DNA of 18,508 nucleotides from Chloroflexota bacterium (GTDB lineage Bacteria; Chloroflexota; Anaerolineae; Anaerolineales; UBA4823). The stretch lies in the NCBI GenBank assembly GCA_030636125.1, contig DAOVXM010000009.1, positions 1 through 18,508 on the forward strand. Reading direction: 5' to 3'. The stretch's first letter is position 1. Every line of letters starts with the position of its first letter. Shown piece by piece: positions 1 to 7,826 of the stretch. The notes under the pieces are model-generated. The model worked only from the letters and a program-made list of their open reading frames with translations, did no database searches and was not told the DNA's origin. The position numbers were made by a program, and so were the translations under genes.

Positions 1-1031
1 AGTTTTACTTTTGTCTGAGATTCGAACTGTGGGTCAGGATGTTTAATGCTGACGATGGCGGTAAGACCCTCACGGGTATCATCGCCGGTGAAATTCGGAT
101 CTGAGTCTTTTAACAAGCCGCTGCGGCGAGCATAGTCGTTGACTGTGCGGGTCACCGCTGCGCGCAGGCCGGTGAGGTGTGTTCCTCCATCGATAGTGTT
201 GATGGTATTGGCAAAAGCATAGACCGACTCGGCGTACGCATCGGTATATTGGATCGCCGCGTCAATAGTAATGCGGTCCACATCCTTCTCCATATGGACA
301 ACAGGATGAAGCACAGTACGATTACGGTTTAGATAACGCACAAAGGAAGTGATGCCCCCTTCAAAATAAAAGGTCATCTGGCGATCGGTACGCTCATCCA
401 AAAACACAATCGTTACGCCACGGGTGACGAAAGCCATTTCTCGGAAGCGCTGCACCAATGTCTCATAACGATAATCCAAAGTTCCCGTGAAAATTTCCGG
501 GTCATACTTAAAGGTAATCCAGGTACCCGTTTCTTTTGGATTTGTTTTACCGGTCACTTTGACTGGGCCGGTGGGATAGCCGCGCTGGTATCGCTGGGTG
601 TGAATCTTTCCATCCCGCCGGACTTCCACTTCACACCATTCCGAGAGAGCATTGACCGCAGAAACACCCACACCATGCAGACCACCGGACACTTTGTAAC
701 TACTTCCCCCGAATTTGCCCCCTGCGTGTAGTACAGTCATCACCACTTCCAACGCAGGTTTCTGCATCTGGGGATGTATATCTACTGGGATACCGCGACC
801 ATTATCAATTACAGTGACACTGCTATCTGGATGAATAATCACCTCGATCCGGTCGCACGATCCAGCTAAAGCTTCGTCGATGGAATTATCAACTACCTCA
901 TATATTAGATGATGCAAAGCTTTGACGTCTGTACCACCAACATACATGCCAGGACGGCGCCTAACCGCTTCTAGCCCTTCCAAGACCTGAATATCTTTTG
1001 CATCATATGAATATGTGTTTATATCAGCCAC
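1..1031 (-). CDS. gyrB: DNA gyrase subunit B, N-terminal half (runs off left edge)
   Basis: This is the ATPase subunit of DNA gyrase, which with GyrA introduces negative supercoils into DNA in the cytoplasm. About 343 codons are present, so roughly the last half (rest of the transducer and TOPRIM region) lies left of position 1. The GHKL ATPase motifs are clear: [10 protein letters not shown] at residues 45-54, DNGRGIP at 76-82 and the ATP-lid glycines [12 protein letters not shown] at 117-128. The frame ends in the window at [14 protein letters not shown], typical of the GyrB transducer domain. I chose a GTG start at 1029-1031 because an AGGAGGT-like ribosome binding site lies just upstream and the first residues ([20 protein letters not shown]) fit GyrB N-termini. 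ParE is a possible alternative, but the spacing and motifs fit GyrB better. The 180 bases upstream are AT-rich and I see no convincing promoter in them. Confidence 0.95.
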   Translation of the reverse strand, partial: MADINTYSYDAKDIQVLEGLEAVRRRPGMYVGGTDVKALHHLIYEVVDNSIDEALAGSCDRIEVIIHPDSSVTVIDNGRGIPVDIHPQMQKPALEVVMTVLHAGGKFGGSSYKVSGGLHGVGVSAVNALSEWCEVEVRRDGKIHTQRYQRGYPTGPVKVTGKTNPKETGTWITFKYDPEIFTGTLDYRYETLVQRFREMAFVTRGVTIVFLDERTDRQMTFYFEGGITSFVRYLNRNRTVLHPVVHMEKDVDRITIDAAIQYTDAYAESVYAFANTINTIDGGTHLTGLRAAVTRTVNDYARRSGLLKDSDPNFTGDDTREGLTAIVSIKHPDPQFESQTKVK

Positions 1032-1211
1032 AAATAACCTCCAAGCGTCGGAATCCTAAATTTTACCAATTGTCCTAACGCTTCATTACATATAAGTTTC
1101 GTCACTACTCATTCATAGGCAGGGTAAGCGTCAGCCTGAGCAGTAACAAATTTTAATCTATAATCCGTAATCTACCTTAAGCAGTTCTTAAGCAAATTTT
1201 TATCTTTTGAA

Positions 1212-2213
1212 TTAAATTGTTGATGAGGATAGTTCCGCCTGTTTAAGAACCCAATTTACCCAACGATCTGCGTCGCGATAATAAACAAAACTGGCCGCGA
1301 GTAAACTGGATGTAACCAGCGCATGACCGGCAATTCCAATCAATGTCAACCATGAATCCTCATTCGGTGTACTCCAAAGCATATCGAGTGCTTCGCTGAT
1401 CAGGATAATACTTAAGAAAAACAGGGCTGTCTTCGGCAGCGTCATGCGGGTCAGACGTACACTTTTCCGGACAGATTCCCACATCTTGTTCTGGTTGACA
1501 AATATGCCGTGGACAGAGAATAATAAGGGAAAAAGCATCCAGAGGATGAAGCCCCCCAATAAAAATATACCTATCTGGCCCACAGCTAACCCACTCAACG
1601 AAATTGCCGTGATGAAACAACTGCTAGGAATGCTGATGGCGATGATTACCACAACCCAGAAAACCGCCAGCAAAAAGACTTGCACTATCGTCCAGGGCCA
1701 CCGATTAAACGCTTGTCGCCAATGAATCTCTCCAAATAGCGAGACCTGCGCTACGATCATAAAAAAGAATGTGCCGATAACTAGGCCGATCAGGGTCAAT
1801 AAAAATATCAACCCCACCACGGCTCCCATGGAAGAGACCTCCCACATGGATGGCGTCCCAAGGGGTATTTCTATTGGTTGGCTGGATGCCATCAGGCTGG
1901 GTACTCCAACTGGGTAGGAACGCAGAAATGAAAATATATTTAACCGCTCGGCTACGATCACCCAAACCCCCTGGGCATATTGCATCGCCTCCACCATCTC
2001 GGGTGCATCCATCCCTGGCAACGAGAACATTTGCTCGAGAACACGCTTAAGCAGCCTCTCCAATCTCAAGTGCGGTCCCAACCAGAGGTATAAGTCCATA
2101 ACGATTGGAATTATGATTAAACCCACATGGCTGGTTACTGCGTCAAAACCAGCCCTCAGGGAAATTATCAAGCTGGGAGGAGCAGGCAAAACTTGGTCAT
2201 TAGCCGTTTTCAT
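1212..2213 (-). CDS. Hypothetical multi-pass membrane protein
   Basis: I do not recognise a named family. The 333-residue product has a short soluble N-terminus, one hydrophobic segment near residues 30-46, a more polar stretch to about residue 125, and then about five more membrane segments (roughly 130-155, 175-195, 200-235, 262-280 and 288-310). It ends in a basic and aromatic tail. No catalytic motif or cofactor site is visible. It lies in the same direction as gyrB with a 180-base gap, so it may or may not be co-transcribed. The ATG at 2211-2213 has no strong ribosome binding site. A TACAAT hexamer on this strand (2223-2228) sits only a few bases before the start and could be a -10 element of a nearly leaderless transcript, but no good -35 accompanies it. 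Length and codon use look normal for the window. Confidence 0.75.
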   Translation of the reverse strand: MKTANDQVLPAPPSLIISLRAGFDAVTSHVGLIIIPIVMDLYLWLGPHLRLERLLKRVLEQMFSLPGMDAPEMVEAMQYAQGVWVIVAERLNIFSFLRSYPVGVPSLMASSQPIEIPLGTPSMWEVSSMGAVVGLIFLLTLIGLVIGTFFFMIVAQVSLFGEIHWRQAFNRWPWTIVQVFLLAVFWVVVIIAISIPSSCFITAISLSGLAVGQIGIFLLGGFILWMLFPLLFSVHGIFVNQNKMWESVRKSVRLTRMTLPKTALFFLSIILISEALDMLWSTPNEDSWLTLIGIAGHALVTSSLLAASFVYYRDADRWVNWVLKQAELSSSTI

Positions 2214-2258
2214 ACCCAGTAAATTGTACCATACGGGCGTTTTTTGAATTAAGACAAT

Positions 2259-2286
2259 TTGACATTTTTTTTATTTATGCTAGACT
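2259..2286 (+). promoter_or_regulatory. Sigma-70-type promoter with extended -10 (distal)
   Basis: A perfect TTGACA (2259-2264) is followed by 16 bases and TAGACT (2281-2286), with TGC immediately before the -10, giving an extended -10 TGn. The predicted transcription start is near 2293, about 550 bases before the solute-binding protein gene. It would therefore make either a very long leader or a separate small RNA. The call rests on consensus matching only. Confidence 0.55.
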
Positions 2287-2436
2287 TATAAAATGTTCTG
2301 CCGGATCGAATTTACTTCGGAGCCATACCACCCATCAAAATCATATCAAGCATTTTATTGACCGTTACCAAAACAAATTAGTTCTGTTCGAATCCCAGGC
2401 GAGGCATGACTGGTTCATGGCAGTTCTTTGTGAGAA

Positions 2437-2491
2437 TAACCCCGAGCTAGGTTATCGCTTAATGCGTAACTAAGCGGCTGATTTGGGGTTA
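2437..2491 (+). other. Nested inverted repeat, possible structured RNA
   Basis: TAACCCC at 2437-2443 pairs perfectly with GGGGTTA at 2485-2491. Inside this 7-bp outer stem, CGCTTA (2456-2461) pairs with TAAGCG (2471-2476) around a 9-base loop. The structure lies about 145 bases downstream of the distal promoter start. It has no T-run after it, so it does not look like an intrinsic terminator. I do not recognise an RNA family. It could be part of a leader, a small RNA or a protein-binding palindrome. Confidence 0.4.
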
Positions 2492-2605
2492 AAAATACGC
2501 AGCACCAACATGCGCATCCGAGCAGATATCTTGCACGATCAAAAACATAAATAACCAGTAACACAAAAGAGAGCCGGTACATTATAAAATAATTCACTAT
2601 AGTAC

Positions 2606-2634
2606 TTGACCATACCGCTTCTTCTCGGTAAAAT
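2606..2634 (+). promoter_or_regulatory. Sigma-70-type promoter (proximal) of the transporter operon
   Basis: TTGACC (2606-2611) is followed by a 17-base spacer and TAAAAT (2629-2634), five of six matches in each hexamer at optimal spacing. The predicted start is near 2641, giving a leader of about 205 bases before the solute-binding protein gene. This is the best promoter candidate for the importer operon. Confidence 0.65.
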
Positions 2635-2658
2635 CCCCTAGTTAAGCGATGGCAAGTA

Positions 2659-2730
2659 CAGCATAGGAATATCGAATATCTGGGGGAAAATCGGGCGAGA
2701 GAAGAACGCTGGAACCTTCTCCCTATGCTG
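2659..2730 (+). promoter_or_regulatory. Structured 5' leader with nested stems
   Basis: CAGCATAGG at 2659-2667 is perfectly complementary to CCTATGCTG at 2722-2730, a 9-bp closing stem around 54 bases. Inside it, GAGAAG (2699-2704) pairs with CTTCTC (2716-2721) around an 11-base loop, directly adjoining the closing strand. The element starts about 20 bases after the predicted proximal start site and ends about 30 bases before a strong ribosome binding site. The layout resembles a cis-regulatory leader such as a riboswitch or protein-binding RNA. I could not match it to a known riboswitch class. Confidence 0.45.
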
Positions 2731-2761
2731 GTGTATCCGGTCTATAAACAAAGGAGGTGGA

Positions 2762-2824
2762 ATGATCAGAGATAATTTTGGGTTAGCTCTTTACACCATT
2801 CGTTTTCGATCGAAATCCAGTTAA
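2762..2824 (+). CDS. Possible 20-residue leader peptide
   Basis: A short frame, MIRDNFGLALYTIRFRSKSS, follows an almost perfect ribosome binding site (AAAGGAGGT, with GGAGG ending about 4-5 bases before the ATG). It stops 21 bases before the start codon of the solute-binding protein gene, which has its own GAGGAGAGAGG-type site. It lies inside the predicted leader of the proximal promoter, just after the nested stems. No run of a single amino acid typical of classical attenuation is present. It may be a real leader peptide or upstream open frame, or the strong site may belong to a decayed start. Coding status is unproven. Confidence 0.35.
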   Translation: MIRDNFGLALYTIRFRSKSS

Positions 2825-2845
2825 TCTCACAGAGGAGAGAGGAAG

Positions 2846-4051
2846 ATGTCTAAAAAACTACTTGTTTTAATCCCCCTATTAGTAATCGCCAGTATAGCAC
2901 TGGTATCATGCCAGCAAGCAGCGACCTTTGAGTGCGAAGACACATTAGGTTGCGTCACATATGCAGCGGATGAACCCATCCGCATCGCCTCCGCGCTCGT
3001 GATCTCTGGCCCGAACACAGACCTGGGCACCGACTCGCAGTACGGTGTGGAAATCGCCATCGATATGCGCGGCCAGGTTGCCGGGCACTATGTTGAGTTG
3101 CAGGCGGAAGACGATGGCTGTAGCGCCGAAGGTGGTCAGGCAGCCGGTCAGAAGATCGTCTCAGATCCCACCATCGTCGGTATTGTCGGCACCAGTTGCT
3201 CCGGCGCGGGCGTCCCCATGTCGGAGGTTGTTTCTGAGGCCGGTTACGCCATGGTCTCCCCCTCCAACACTTCCCCCATGCTGACAGACCCAGAACAAGC
3301 CTGGAACCCCGGGTACCTGCGCACCGCCCACAACGACGAGATTCAGGGCGCTGCCATGGCTGACTATGCTTATAACGTTTTGGGCGTTCGCAAGGCTGCC
3401 CTGGTGCATGACGGCGACCCTTACACCTCCGGTTTGGTCAACGCTTTCGGACCTTCCTTTGAGGAGTTTGGTGGCGAGGTCGTTGAGCTGACCGCCGTCA
3501 ACAAGGGCGATACCGATATGCGCCCGGTGCTGACTTCGATTTCAGCTAAAGAACCGGATTTCCTGTACTACCCACTCTTCACCGCGGAGTGCGCCTTCAT
3601 GACCCAGCAAGCTGGAGAAGTTGCCGGCCTGGAGAACGTCATCCTGGCATCCGCTGATGGTTGCTTGTCCGCCGCGGCAGCCGAAGCCATCGGTGATGCC
3701 GGTGAGGGCATGTACTTCTCCGGCCCGGATCTTTCATTCTCCGGTGGTATCTACCAAGATTTTTTGGCCAAGTACCAGGAAAATTATGGAACGGAACCGC
3801 TATCCGTCTTCCACGCCCACTCCTTCGATGCCGCCAACATGATCTTTGACTGCGTCGATAAGGTCGCGGAAAAAGAAGACGATGGCACCATCCATATCGG
3901 CCGCCAGGCACTGCGCGACTGCCTGTACGCCACTTCTGGCTTTACTGGGATCACCGGCACACTCACCTGCAACCAGTACGGGGACTGCGCCGATCCCCAG
4001 ATTTCGGTGTCCGAACTGCAGAGCGGTGAGTACGTCCGCATCTGGCCCTAG
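2846..4051 (+). CDS. livJ: Branched-chain amino acid type ABC transporter, solute-binding lipoprotein
   Basis: This is the extracytoplasmic receptor that captures the substrate and hands it to the permease pair encoded downstream. The 401-residue product begins with a lipoprotein signal: KK, a hydrophobic core, then a lipobox LVSC with the lipidation cysteine at residue 22, so it should be membrane anchored. The mature part is a type I periplasmic-binding fold (Peripla_BP_6, LivJ/LivK-like). It has an IRIASALVISGP-like opening strand, a GIVGTSCSGAGVPMSEVVSE segment and a late SFDAANMIFDCVDK helix. The ATG at 2846 has a GAGGAGAGAGG ribosome binding site. The family binds Leu, Ile or Val, but also other amino acids, amides, urea and aromatic acids, so the ligand is open. 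The downstream amine oxidases hint at an amino acid or N-methylated amine. The body of the gene is clearly more GC-rich than the leader before it. Confidence 0.9.
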   Translation: MSKKLLVLIPLLVIASIALVSCQQAATFECEDTLGCVTYAADEPIRIASALVISGPNTDLGTDSQYGVEIAIDMRGQVAGHYVELQAEDDGCSAEGGQAAGQKIVSDPTIVGIVGTSCSGAGVPMSEVVSEAGYAMVSPSNTSPMLTDPEQAWNPGYLRTAHNDEIQGAAMADYAYNVLGVRKAALVHDGDPYTSGLVNAFGPSFEEFGGEVVELTAVNKGDTDMRPVLTSISAKEPDFLYYPLFTAECAFMTQQAGEVAGLENVILASADGCLSAAAAEAIGDAGEGMYFSGPDLSFSGGIYQDFLAKYQENYGTEPLSVFHAHSFDAANMIFDCVDKVAEKEDDGTIHIGRQALRDCLYATSGFTGITGTLTCNQYGDCADPQISVSELQSGEYVRIWP

Positions 4052-4094
4052 TCCATGACAGAAAATTTCCAAGTCATAGATTAGTCACCTAACA

Positions 4095-4139
4095 GGGGAT
4101 GGTCCCTGGGAAATCCCCAGGGGACCATCCCCGATTTTT
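4095..4139 (+). terminator. Strong hairpin plus T-run between binding protein and permease genes
   Basis: GGGGATGGTCCCTGGG (4095-4110) pairs with 4115-4132 in a stem of about 16 bp, interrupted by a single bulged G and closed by a short AAAT(C) loop. TTTTT follows at 4135-4139. The ribosome binding site of the permease gene begins about 6 bases later. This is a classic intrinsic terminator shape. Inside an operon it probably lets only part of the transcription through and protects the upstream mRNA from 3' decay. Confidence 0.85.
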
Positions 4140-4156
4140 AATGTAGGAGAGGAGCC

Positions 4157-5218
4157 ATGCTTCGACGCTTCCAAGACCTGGACTGGATCGGACTGGCGCT
4201 TTGGGTCTTTCGCGCTGTTATTATTGTCCTGGTCATCTGGGGGACGATCGCCACGATTATAGATAACCCGTATTCCAGGCGCCAGTGGACCGACATCGTC
4301 ATATTCGGTATTGCCCAGGGGAGTATGTATGCGCTCATCGCCATTGGATATACCCTGGTCTATGGCGTATTGTTTATGATCAACTTTGCCCATGGCGAAT
4401 TTTTTATGTCGGGCATAATGACCGCCACCGTCTTTATAGCCACACCGTTGGCTGCCTCCGGTTTTCTCGACCGGCAGCCCATTCTTAGCCTGTTGATCAT
4501 CGCCATCGTTGCGATGACCGTCTCAGTGGGGATTGCTCTGCTAACCGAACGTGTTGCCTACCGGCCTCTAAGAAAAGCGCCGCGCCTGGTGCCTCTGATC
4601 ACTGCCATCGGCGCTTCATTCTTCTGGCAATACTTCTTCGCTGGTTTGTATGGTTCGCAGGTTGTCCCCTTTCCTGTACCGGAACAACTGAAAGGTACTG
4701 TCTCAATGTTAGGGACAGAGGTTCTGAAAACCCACTTGCTGGTAATCGTAACCACGGTTGTAATGCTCATTGGACTCAATTTCTTTATTATACGCACTAA
4801 AACCGGAAAATCCATCCGCGCCGTTGCTGAAGATAAAGATGCCGCGGCTTTGATGGGCATTAACGTCGACCGAGCGGTTTCCATCACTTTCGCCACGGGA
4901 GCGGCCATGGCTGGCGTAGCAGGTCTGCTCTTTGCGGTGGTCTTCCGCCAGGTTCATTTCTTTATGGGTTTCTTCCCTGGCATCAAAGCCTTCACCGCCG
5001 CCGTATTGGGCGGCATCGGCAGCATACCCGGGGCTGCCGTCGGGGGTTTGGTCCTGGGTTTGATCGAATCCATCGGCCCGAGCCTGTTCCTGGAGGGGTT
5101 AGGCATTCCAGCCCCCCACCAGTTGAAAGATGTGATTGCTTTTGTCATGCTCGTGCTTGTCCTTATCTTCCGACCGCAGGGTATCATGGGCGAACGGCTA
5201 TCCGAGAAGAAAGCTTAA
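4157..5218 (+). CDS. livH: Branched-chain amino acid type ABC transporter permease, LivH-like
   Basis: This is the first inner-membrane permease of the importer and pairs with the LivM-like product. The 353-residue protein is highly hydrophobic. After an N-terminal membrane segment it shows the LivH hallmarks: IAQGSMYALIAIGYTLVYGVLFMINFAHGEFFM around residues 53-85, GKSIRAVAEDKDAAALMGINVDR around 215-237 (the coupling segment that contacts the ATPases), and FPGIKAFTAAVLGGIGSIPGAAVGG around 274-298. LivH proteins are usually about 290-310 residues, so there is a modest N-terminal extension of about 45 residues including one extra hydrophobic stretch. The ATG at 4157 has a GGAGAGGAG ribosome binding site. 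It follows the intergenic terminator hairpin and is 11 bases from the next permease gene. Confidence 0.93.
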   Translation: MLRRFQDLDWIGLALWVFRAVIIVLVIWGTIATIIDNPYSRRQWTDIVIFGIAQGSMYALIAIGYTLVYGVLFMINFAHGEFFMSGIMTATVFIATPLAASGFLDRQPILSLLIIAIVAMTVSVGIALLTERVAYRPLRKAPRLVPLITAIGASFFWQYFFAGLYGSQVVPFPVPEQLKGTVSMLGTEVLKTHLLVIVTTVVMLIGLNFFIIRTKTGKSIRAVAEDKDAAALMGINVDRAVSITFATGAAMAGVAGLLFAVVFRQVHFFMGFFPGIKAFTAAVLGGIGSIPGAAVGGLVLGLIESIGPSLFLEGLGIPAPHQLKDVIAFVMLVLVLIFRPQGIMGERLSEKKA

Positions 5219-5229
5219 GAGGGACTGCC

Positions 5230-6963
5230 ATGAATGCATCTACACGCACTGACTTTCGTATCCCGCTTCGCTATGGATTGCTCGCGGGGGTAGTCTCGCT
5301 CAGCGTGAGCGTGATCGGCATGGTGGAGCTTTTTGGGCAGCGTGACCTGATCGCCGGAGTAATCACGCTGGGCCAGGTGATCCTGTTTGCAGCTCCGGTA
5401 ACGTTGAGCTACATGACAGCCAGCAAAGCGCCCTCCGGTAGAAGTGGTATCGCCTTGCTGTACGGATTTCTCACCGGCTTTTTCGCTGCCCTGCCGCTCT
5501 TCGGGCTGATATGGCTGAATGAAGCCGTGAACCTGCGCCAATTTCTACCAAATGTATCACCAGCCTTGATGGAGATTTTGACCTTCGGTCAAGGACCGAT
5601 TTTGGGCAGCCTGATCCTGTTGGGAGTCTCAAGCCTGCTGGGGTTGCTCGCGGCAGGCATGCGCCTGATGCCAGGCCGCTACCGCGAACCCATCTTGAGT
5701 GGCCTGCTGTGGGTCTTCATCATCGGCATGTTCTCCGAGATTCTGAACGAAAGAATACGGGCCTTTTTCGGACCTGGTTTTACCAGGGTGATCTTCGTTT
5801 CTAAGGCCATGCGTCCAGGCGTCGCCCTGGGGGTCTTTATTATCGCCACTGCTTTTTCAGCCTTATGGCGGAGCCGCGGTGGTCGCGTCAAGCAACGGCT
5901 GACTTCAACAAGAGCCTTAAAAGGGGGCAGGTCTCGCTGGGCCGGGATTACTTTAGTGATCAGTCTCCTGCTTCTTTTACCGCTGATGCTTGGCACTTAT
6001 TTATCCGAAGTCGTAAACAATGTGTTAATTTTCGCCTTGATGGGCTTCGGGCTGAATATAGTGGTCGGATTCGCCGGGCTACTCGACCTGGGCTACGTGG
6101 CTTTCTTCGCCATCGGCGCCTACACCATGGGCTTGCTGACCTCCGGGGGAGATGTAGGCATCGCGGGGATGTCCTTTTGGGTCGCCGTCCCTATCTGCGT
6201 CGCGGTCGCCGTGCTGGCTGGTATCCTGCTCGGCGTCCCCGTCTTGCGCATGCGCGGCGACTATCTGGCCATCGTTACGCTTGGCTTCGGTGAGATGATC
6301 CGTATCCTGGCCCTCTCGGACTTGTTGGGACCTTACATCGGTGGGGCTCAGGGCATCCTGCAAATCCCCAAACCAACGATCTTTGGAAATGCGCTGATAA
6401 GACCGGATAGATTTTATTATATCATCCTGGTTGGTGTCCTGATCGCAGCATTTGTGTCCTACCGCCTGGCAAGCGCGCGCCTTGGACGCCAGTGGATGGC
6501 GTTGCGCGAGGATGAAGATGTCGCCGAAGCGATGGGCATCAACCTGGTCAGCACCAAACTACTGGCTTTCGCCATTGGCGCCGCCTTTTCTGGACTGGCG
6601 GGAGCCATCTTCGCCAGCAAATTAACCTCCATCTTCCCACATAGCTTCAACCTCTTGATCTCGATCAATGTATTGTGCCTGATCATCGTCGGGGGGATAG
6701 GCAGCTTACCAGGTGTGGTGGTTGGAGCGTTCTTCCTGGTCGGCTTGCCAGAACTGCTGCGTGAGTTCGCCGAATATCGCTTGCTGATGTATGGCGCTTT
6801 GCTGATTGTAATGATGCTCGCCAGGCCGGAAGGGATCTGGCCTTCAGCCGTGAGAAAACGCGAACTCCACATACATGATGACGAGGATTTTGAGGATTAT
6901 TCTGAAACGGCGGCTCCACGAGCAGAAACCCGCGAACCTCTTCCTGGTCCGCCTCACCTGTAA
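5230..6963 (+). CDS. livM: Branched-chain amino acid type ABC transporter permease, LivM-like, with extra N-terminal membrane domain
   Basis: This is the second permease of the importer. Residues from about 236 to 540 are the standard LivM domain: LTYLSEVVNNVLIFALMGFGLNIVVG-type opening helices, then FAGLLDLGYVAFFAIGAYTMG, the VLRMRGDYLAIVTLGFGEMIRI segment, the ATPase-coupling stretch ALREDEDVAEAMGIN and the GGIGSLPGVVVGA turn. In front are about 230 residues with four to six further membrane segments and no motif I recognise. The last about 30 residues are acidic then proline-rich (DDEDFEDY onward). Typical LivM proteins are about 300-430 residues, so 577 is long. E. coli LivM also carries an N-terminal extension, but this one is longer and I cannot say that it is homologous. 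The start at 5230 has a GAGGG ribosome binding site. Confidence 0.9.
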   Translation: MNASTRTDFRIPLRYGLLAGVVSLSVSVIGMVELFGQRDLIAGVITLGQVILFAAPVTLSYMTASKAPSGRSGIALLYGFLTGFFAALPLFGLIWLNEAVNLRQFLPNVSPALMEILTFGQGPILGSLILLGVSSLLGLLAAGMRLMPGRYREPILSGLLWVFIIGMFSEILNERIRAFFGPGFTRVIFVSKAMRPGVALGVFIIATAFSALWRSRGGRVKQRLTSTRALKGGRSRWAGITLVISLLLLLPLMLGTYLSEVVNNVLIFALMGFGLNIVVGFAGLLDLGYVAFFAIGAYTMGLLTSGGDVGIAGMSFWVAVPICVAVAVLAGILLGVPVLRMRGDYLAIVTLGFGEMIRILALSDLLGPYIGGAQGILQIPKPTIFGNALIRPDRFYYIILVGVLIAAFVSYRLASARLGRQWMALREDEDVAEAMGINLVSTKLLAFAIGAAFSGLAGAIFASKLTSIFPHSFNLLISINVLCLIIVGGIGSLPGVVVGAFFLVGLPELLREFAEYRLLMYGALLIVMMLARPEGIWPSAVRKRELHIHDDEDFEDYSETAAPRAETREPLPGPPHL

Positions 6964-7007
6964 GGAAAAGGCTTGTATAAATTATTCCACTATAGAGGAT
7001 ACATACC

Positions 7008-7811
7008 ATGTCCATCTTAACTGCCACAGGAGTCACCAAACGCTTCGGCGGGTTGGTAGCGGTTAACAATTATGACTTCGAGATCAATGAAGGGGCTATC
7101 GATAGCATTATCGGCCCCAATGGAGCGGGGAAGACCACCTTCTTCAATTGTGTGACAGGCTTTTATCAGGCAGATGAAGGCGATTTGTTGTTTAATGGTC
7201 AACGGCTCAACGGACGTTCTCCAGACAAGATCACCCGCATGGGTATCGCCCGTACCTACCAGAATATCCGCCTGTTCCCTGCCATGACCGCCATTGAGAA
7301 CATATTGGTAGGAGGACACACCAGGTTGAAGACTAGCTGGCCTTCAGCCATTTTCCGCACCTCTCGATACAAACAGGAGGAGCAGGAAGCCGAAGAAGAA
7401 GCCCGCCGGCTACTGCGTTTTGTGGGGTTGAGCGGAATGGGAGACCAACTGGCCCGCAACCTGCCCTATGGCGCGCAGCGTAGGTTGGAAATTGCGCGCG
7501 CCCTGGCCAGCGAGCCTAAGCTGCTTTTATTAGATGAGCCTACCGCCGGTATGAACCCGCAAGAATCTGCTGAGATGATGCACTTTATCGAGCACTTACG
7601 AGATGAGCTGGGTATCACGATATTGCTTATCGAGCACGATATGCGTGTCGTGATGGGCATCAGCGAGAGTATCTCTGTGCTGGACTTTGGAACAAAGATC
7701 GCCGAGGGGACGCCTGAGGAAATCCAACGTAATCCAAAGGTAATTGAAGCTTACCTGGGACGCGGTGCCGCGACCGGCCTCGAGCAAGCATCCACCGCGG
7801 CAACCGCTTAA
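7008..7811 (+). CDS. livG: Branched-chain amino acid type ABC transporter ATP-binding protein, LivG-like
   Basis: This is one of the two cytoplasmic ATPases powering the importer. The 267 residues contain Walker A GPNGAGKTT at 36-44, the Q-loop TYQNIRLF near 83-90, a LivG-type signature LPYGAQRRLEIARAL at 152-166, Walker B LLLLDEPTAGMNP at 172-184 and the H-loop histidine at 210 (LLIEHDM). The signature departs from LSGGQ, but LivG proteins normally have a xxYGxQ form there, so this is not a defect. The C-terminal IAEGTPEEIQRNPKVIEAYLG is the usual LivG ending, with a short Ala/Thr-rich tail added. The ribosome binding site is weak (AGAGGA). It lies 44 bases after livM and 15 before livF. Confidence 0.95.
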   Translation: MSILTATGVTKRFGGLVAVNNYDFEINEGAIDSIIGPNGAGKTTFFNCVTGFYQADEGDLLFNGQRLNGRSPDKITRMGIARTYQNIRLFPAMTAIENILVGGHTRLKTSWPSAIFRTSRYKQEEQEAEEEARRLLRFVGLSGMGDQLARNLPYGAQRRLEIARALASEPKLLLLDEPTAGMNPQESAEMMHFIEHLRDELGITILLIEHDMRVVMGISESISVLDFGTKIAEGTPEEIQRNPKVIEAYLGRGAATGLEQASTAATA

Positions 7812-7826
7812 AAAGAGAGAACGACC

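Larger units (their letters stand above)
2214..2845. other. 632-base intergenic control region, no long gene
   Basis: This divergent spacer separates the minus-strand membrane protein from the plus-strand transporter operon. I found no convincing gene longer than 20 codons in it on either strand. It holds two plus-strand promoter candidates (2259-2286 and 2606-2634), a nested inverted repeat at 2437-2491, a second nested inverted repeat at 2659-2730 and a 20-codon open frame at 2762-2824, each listed separately. The part at 2293-2430 shows nothing I can name. Confidence 0.8.

Noticed and set aside
1176..1192. CTTAAG repeated around a 5-base spacer downstream of the membrane protein gene
   Set aside because: The AT-rich 6-bp stem has no T-run in the direction of transcription (minus); the T-rich flank lies on the other strand, where no gene ends.
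1032..1211. gyrB upstream region searched for a promoter and DnaA boxes
   Set aside because: Only weak -10-like hexamers (TAAAAT, TTATAG) without matching -35 boxes on the minus strand, and no clear TTATCCACA-type box, so no origin or promoter is claimed.
2388..2405. GTTCGAATCCC, like the T-loop of a tRNA
   Set aside because: The flanking five-base arms do not pair and no anticodon or D arm fits upstream, so it is not a tRNA gene.
3045..4072. Several long open frames on both strands overlapping the binding-protein gene
   Set aside because: They lie wholly inside a well-supported gene and have biased compositions (Pro, Arg, Ser rich) typical of shadow frames in GC-rich DNA.
7152..7166. LivG signature lacking the standard LSGGQ as possible loss of function (residue numbering about 152-157)
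   Set aside because: LivG family proteins normally carry a YGxQ-type signature; Walker A, Walker B and the H-loop are intact. (Coding position of the motif is about 7461-7478.)
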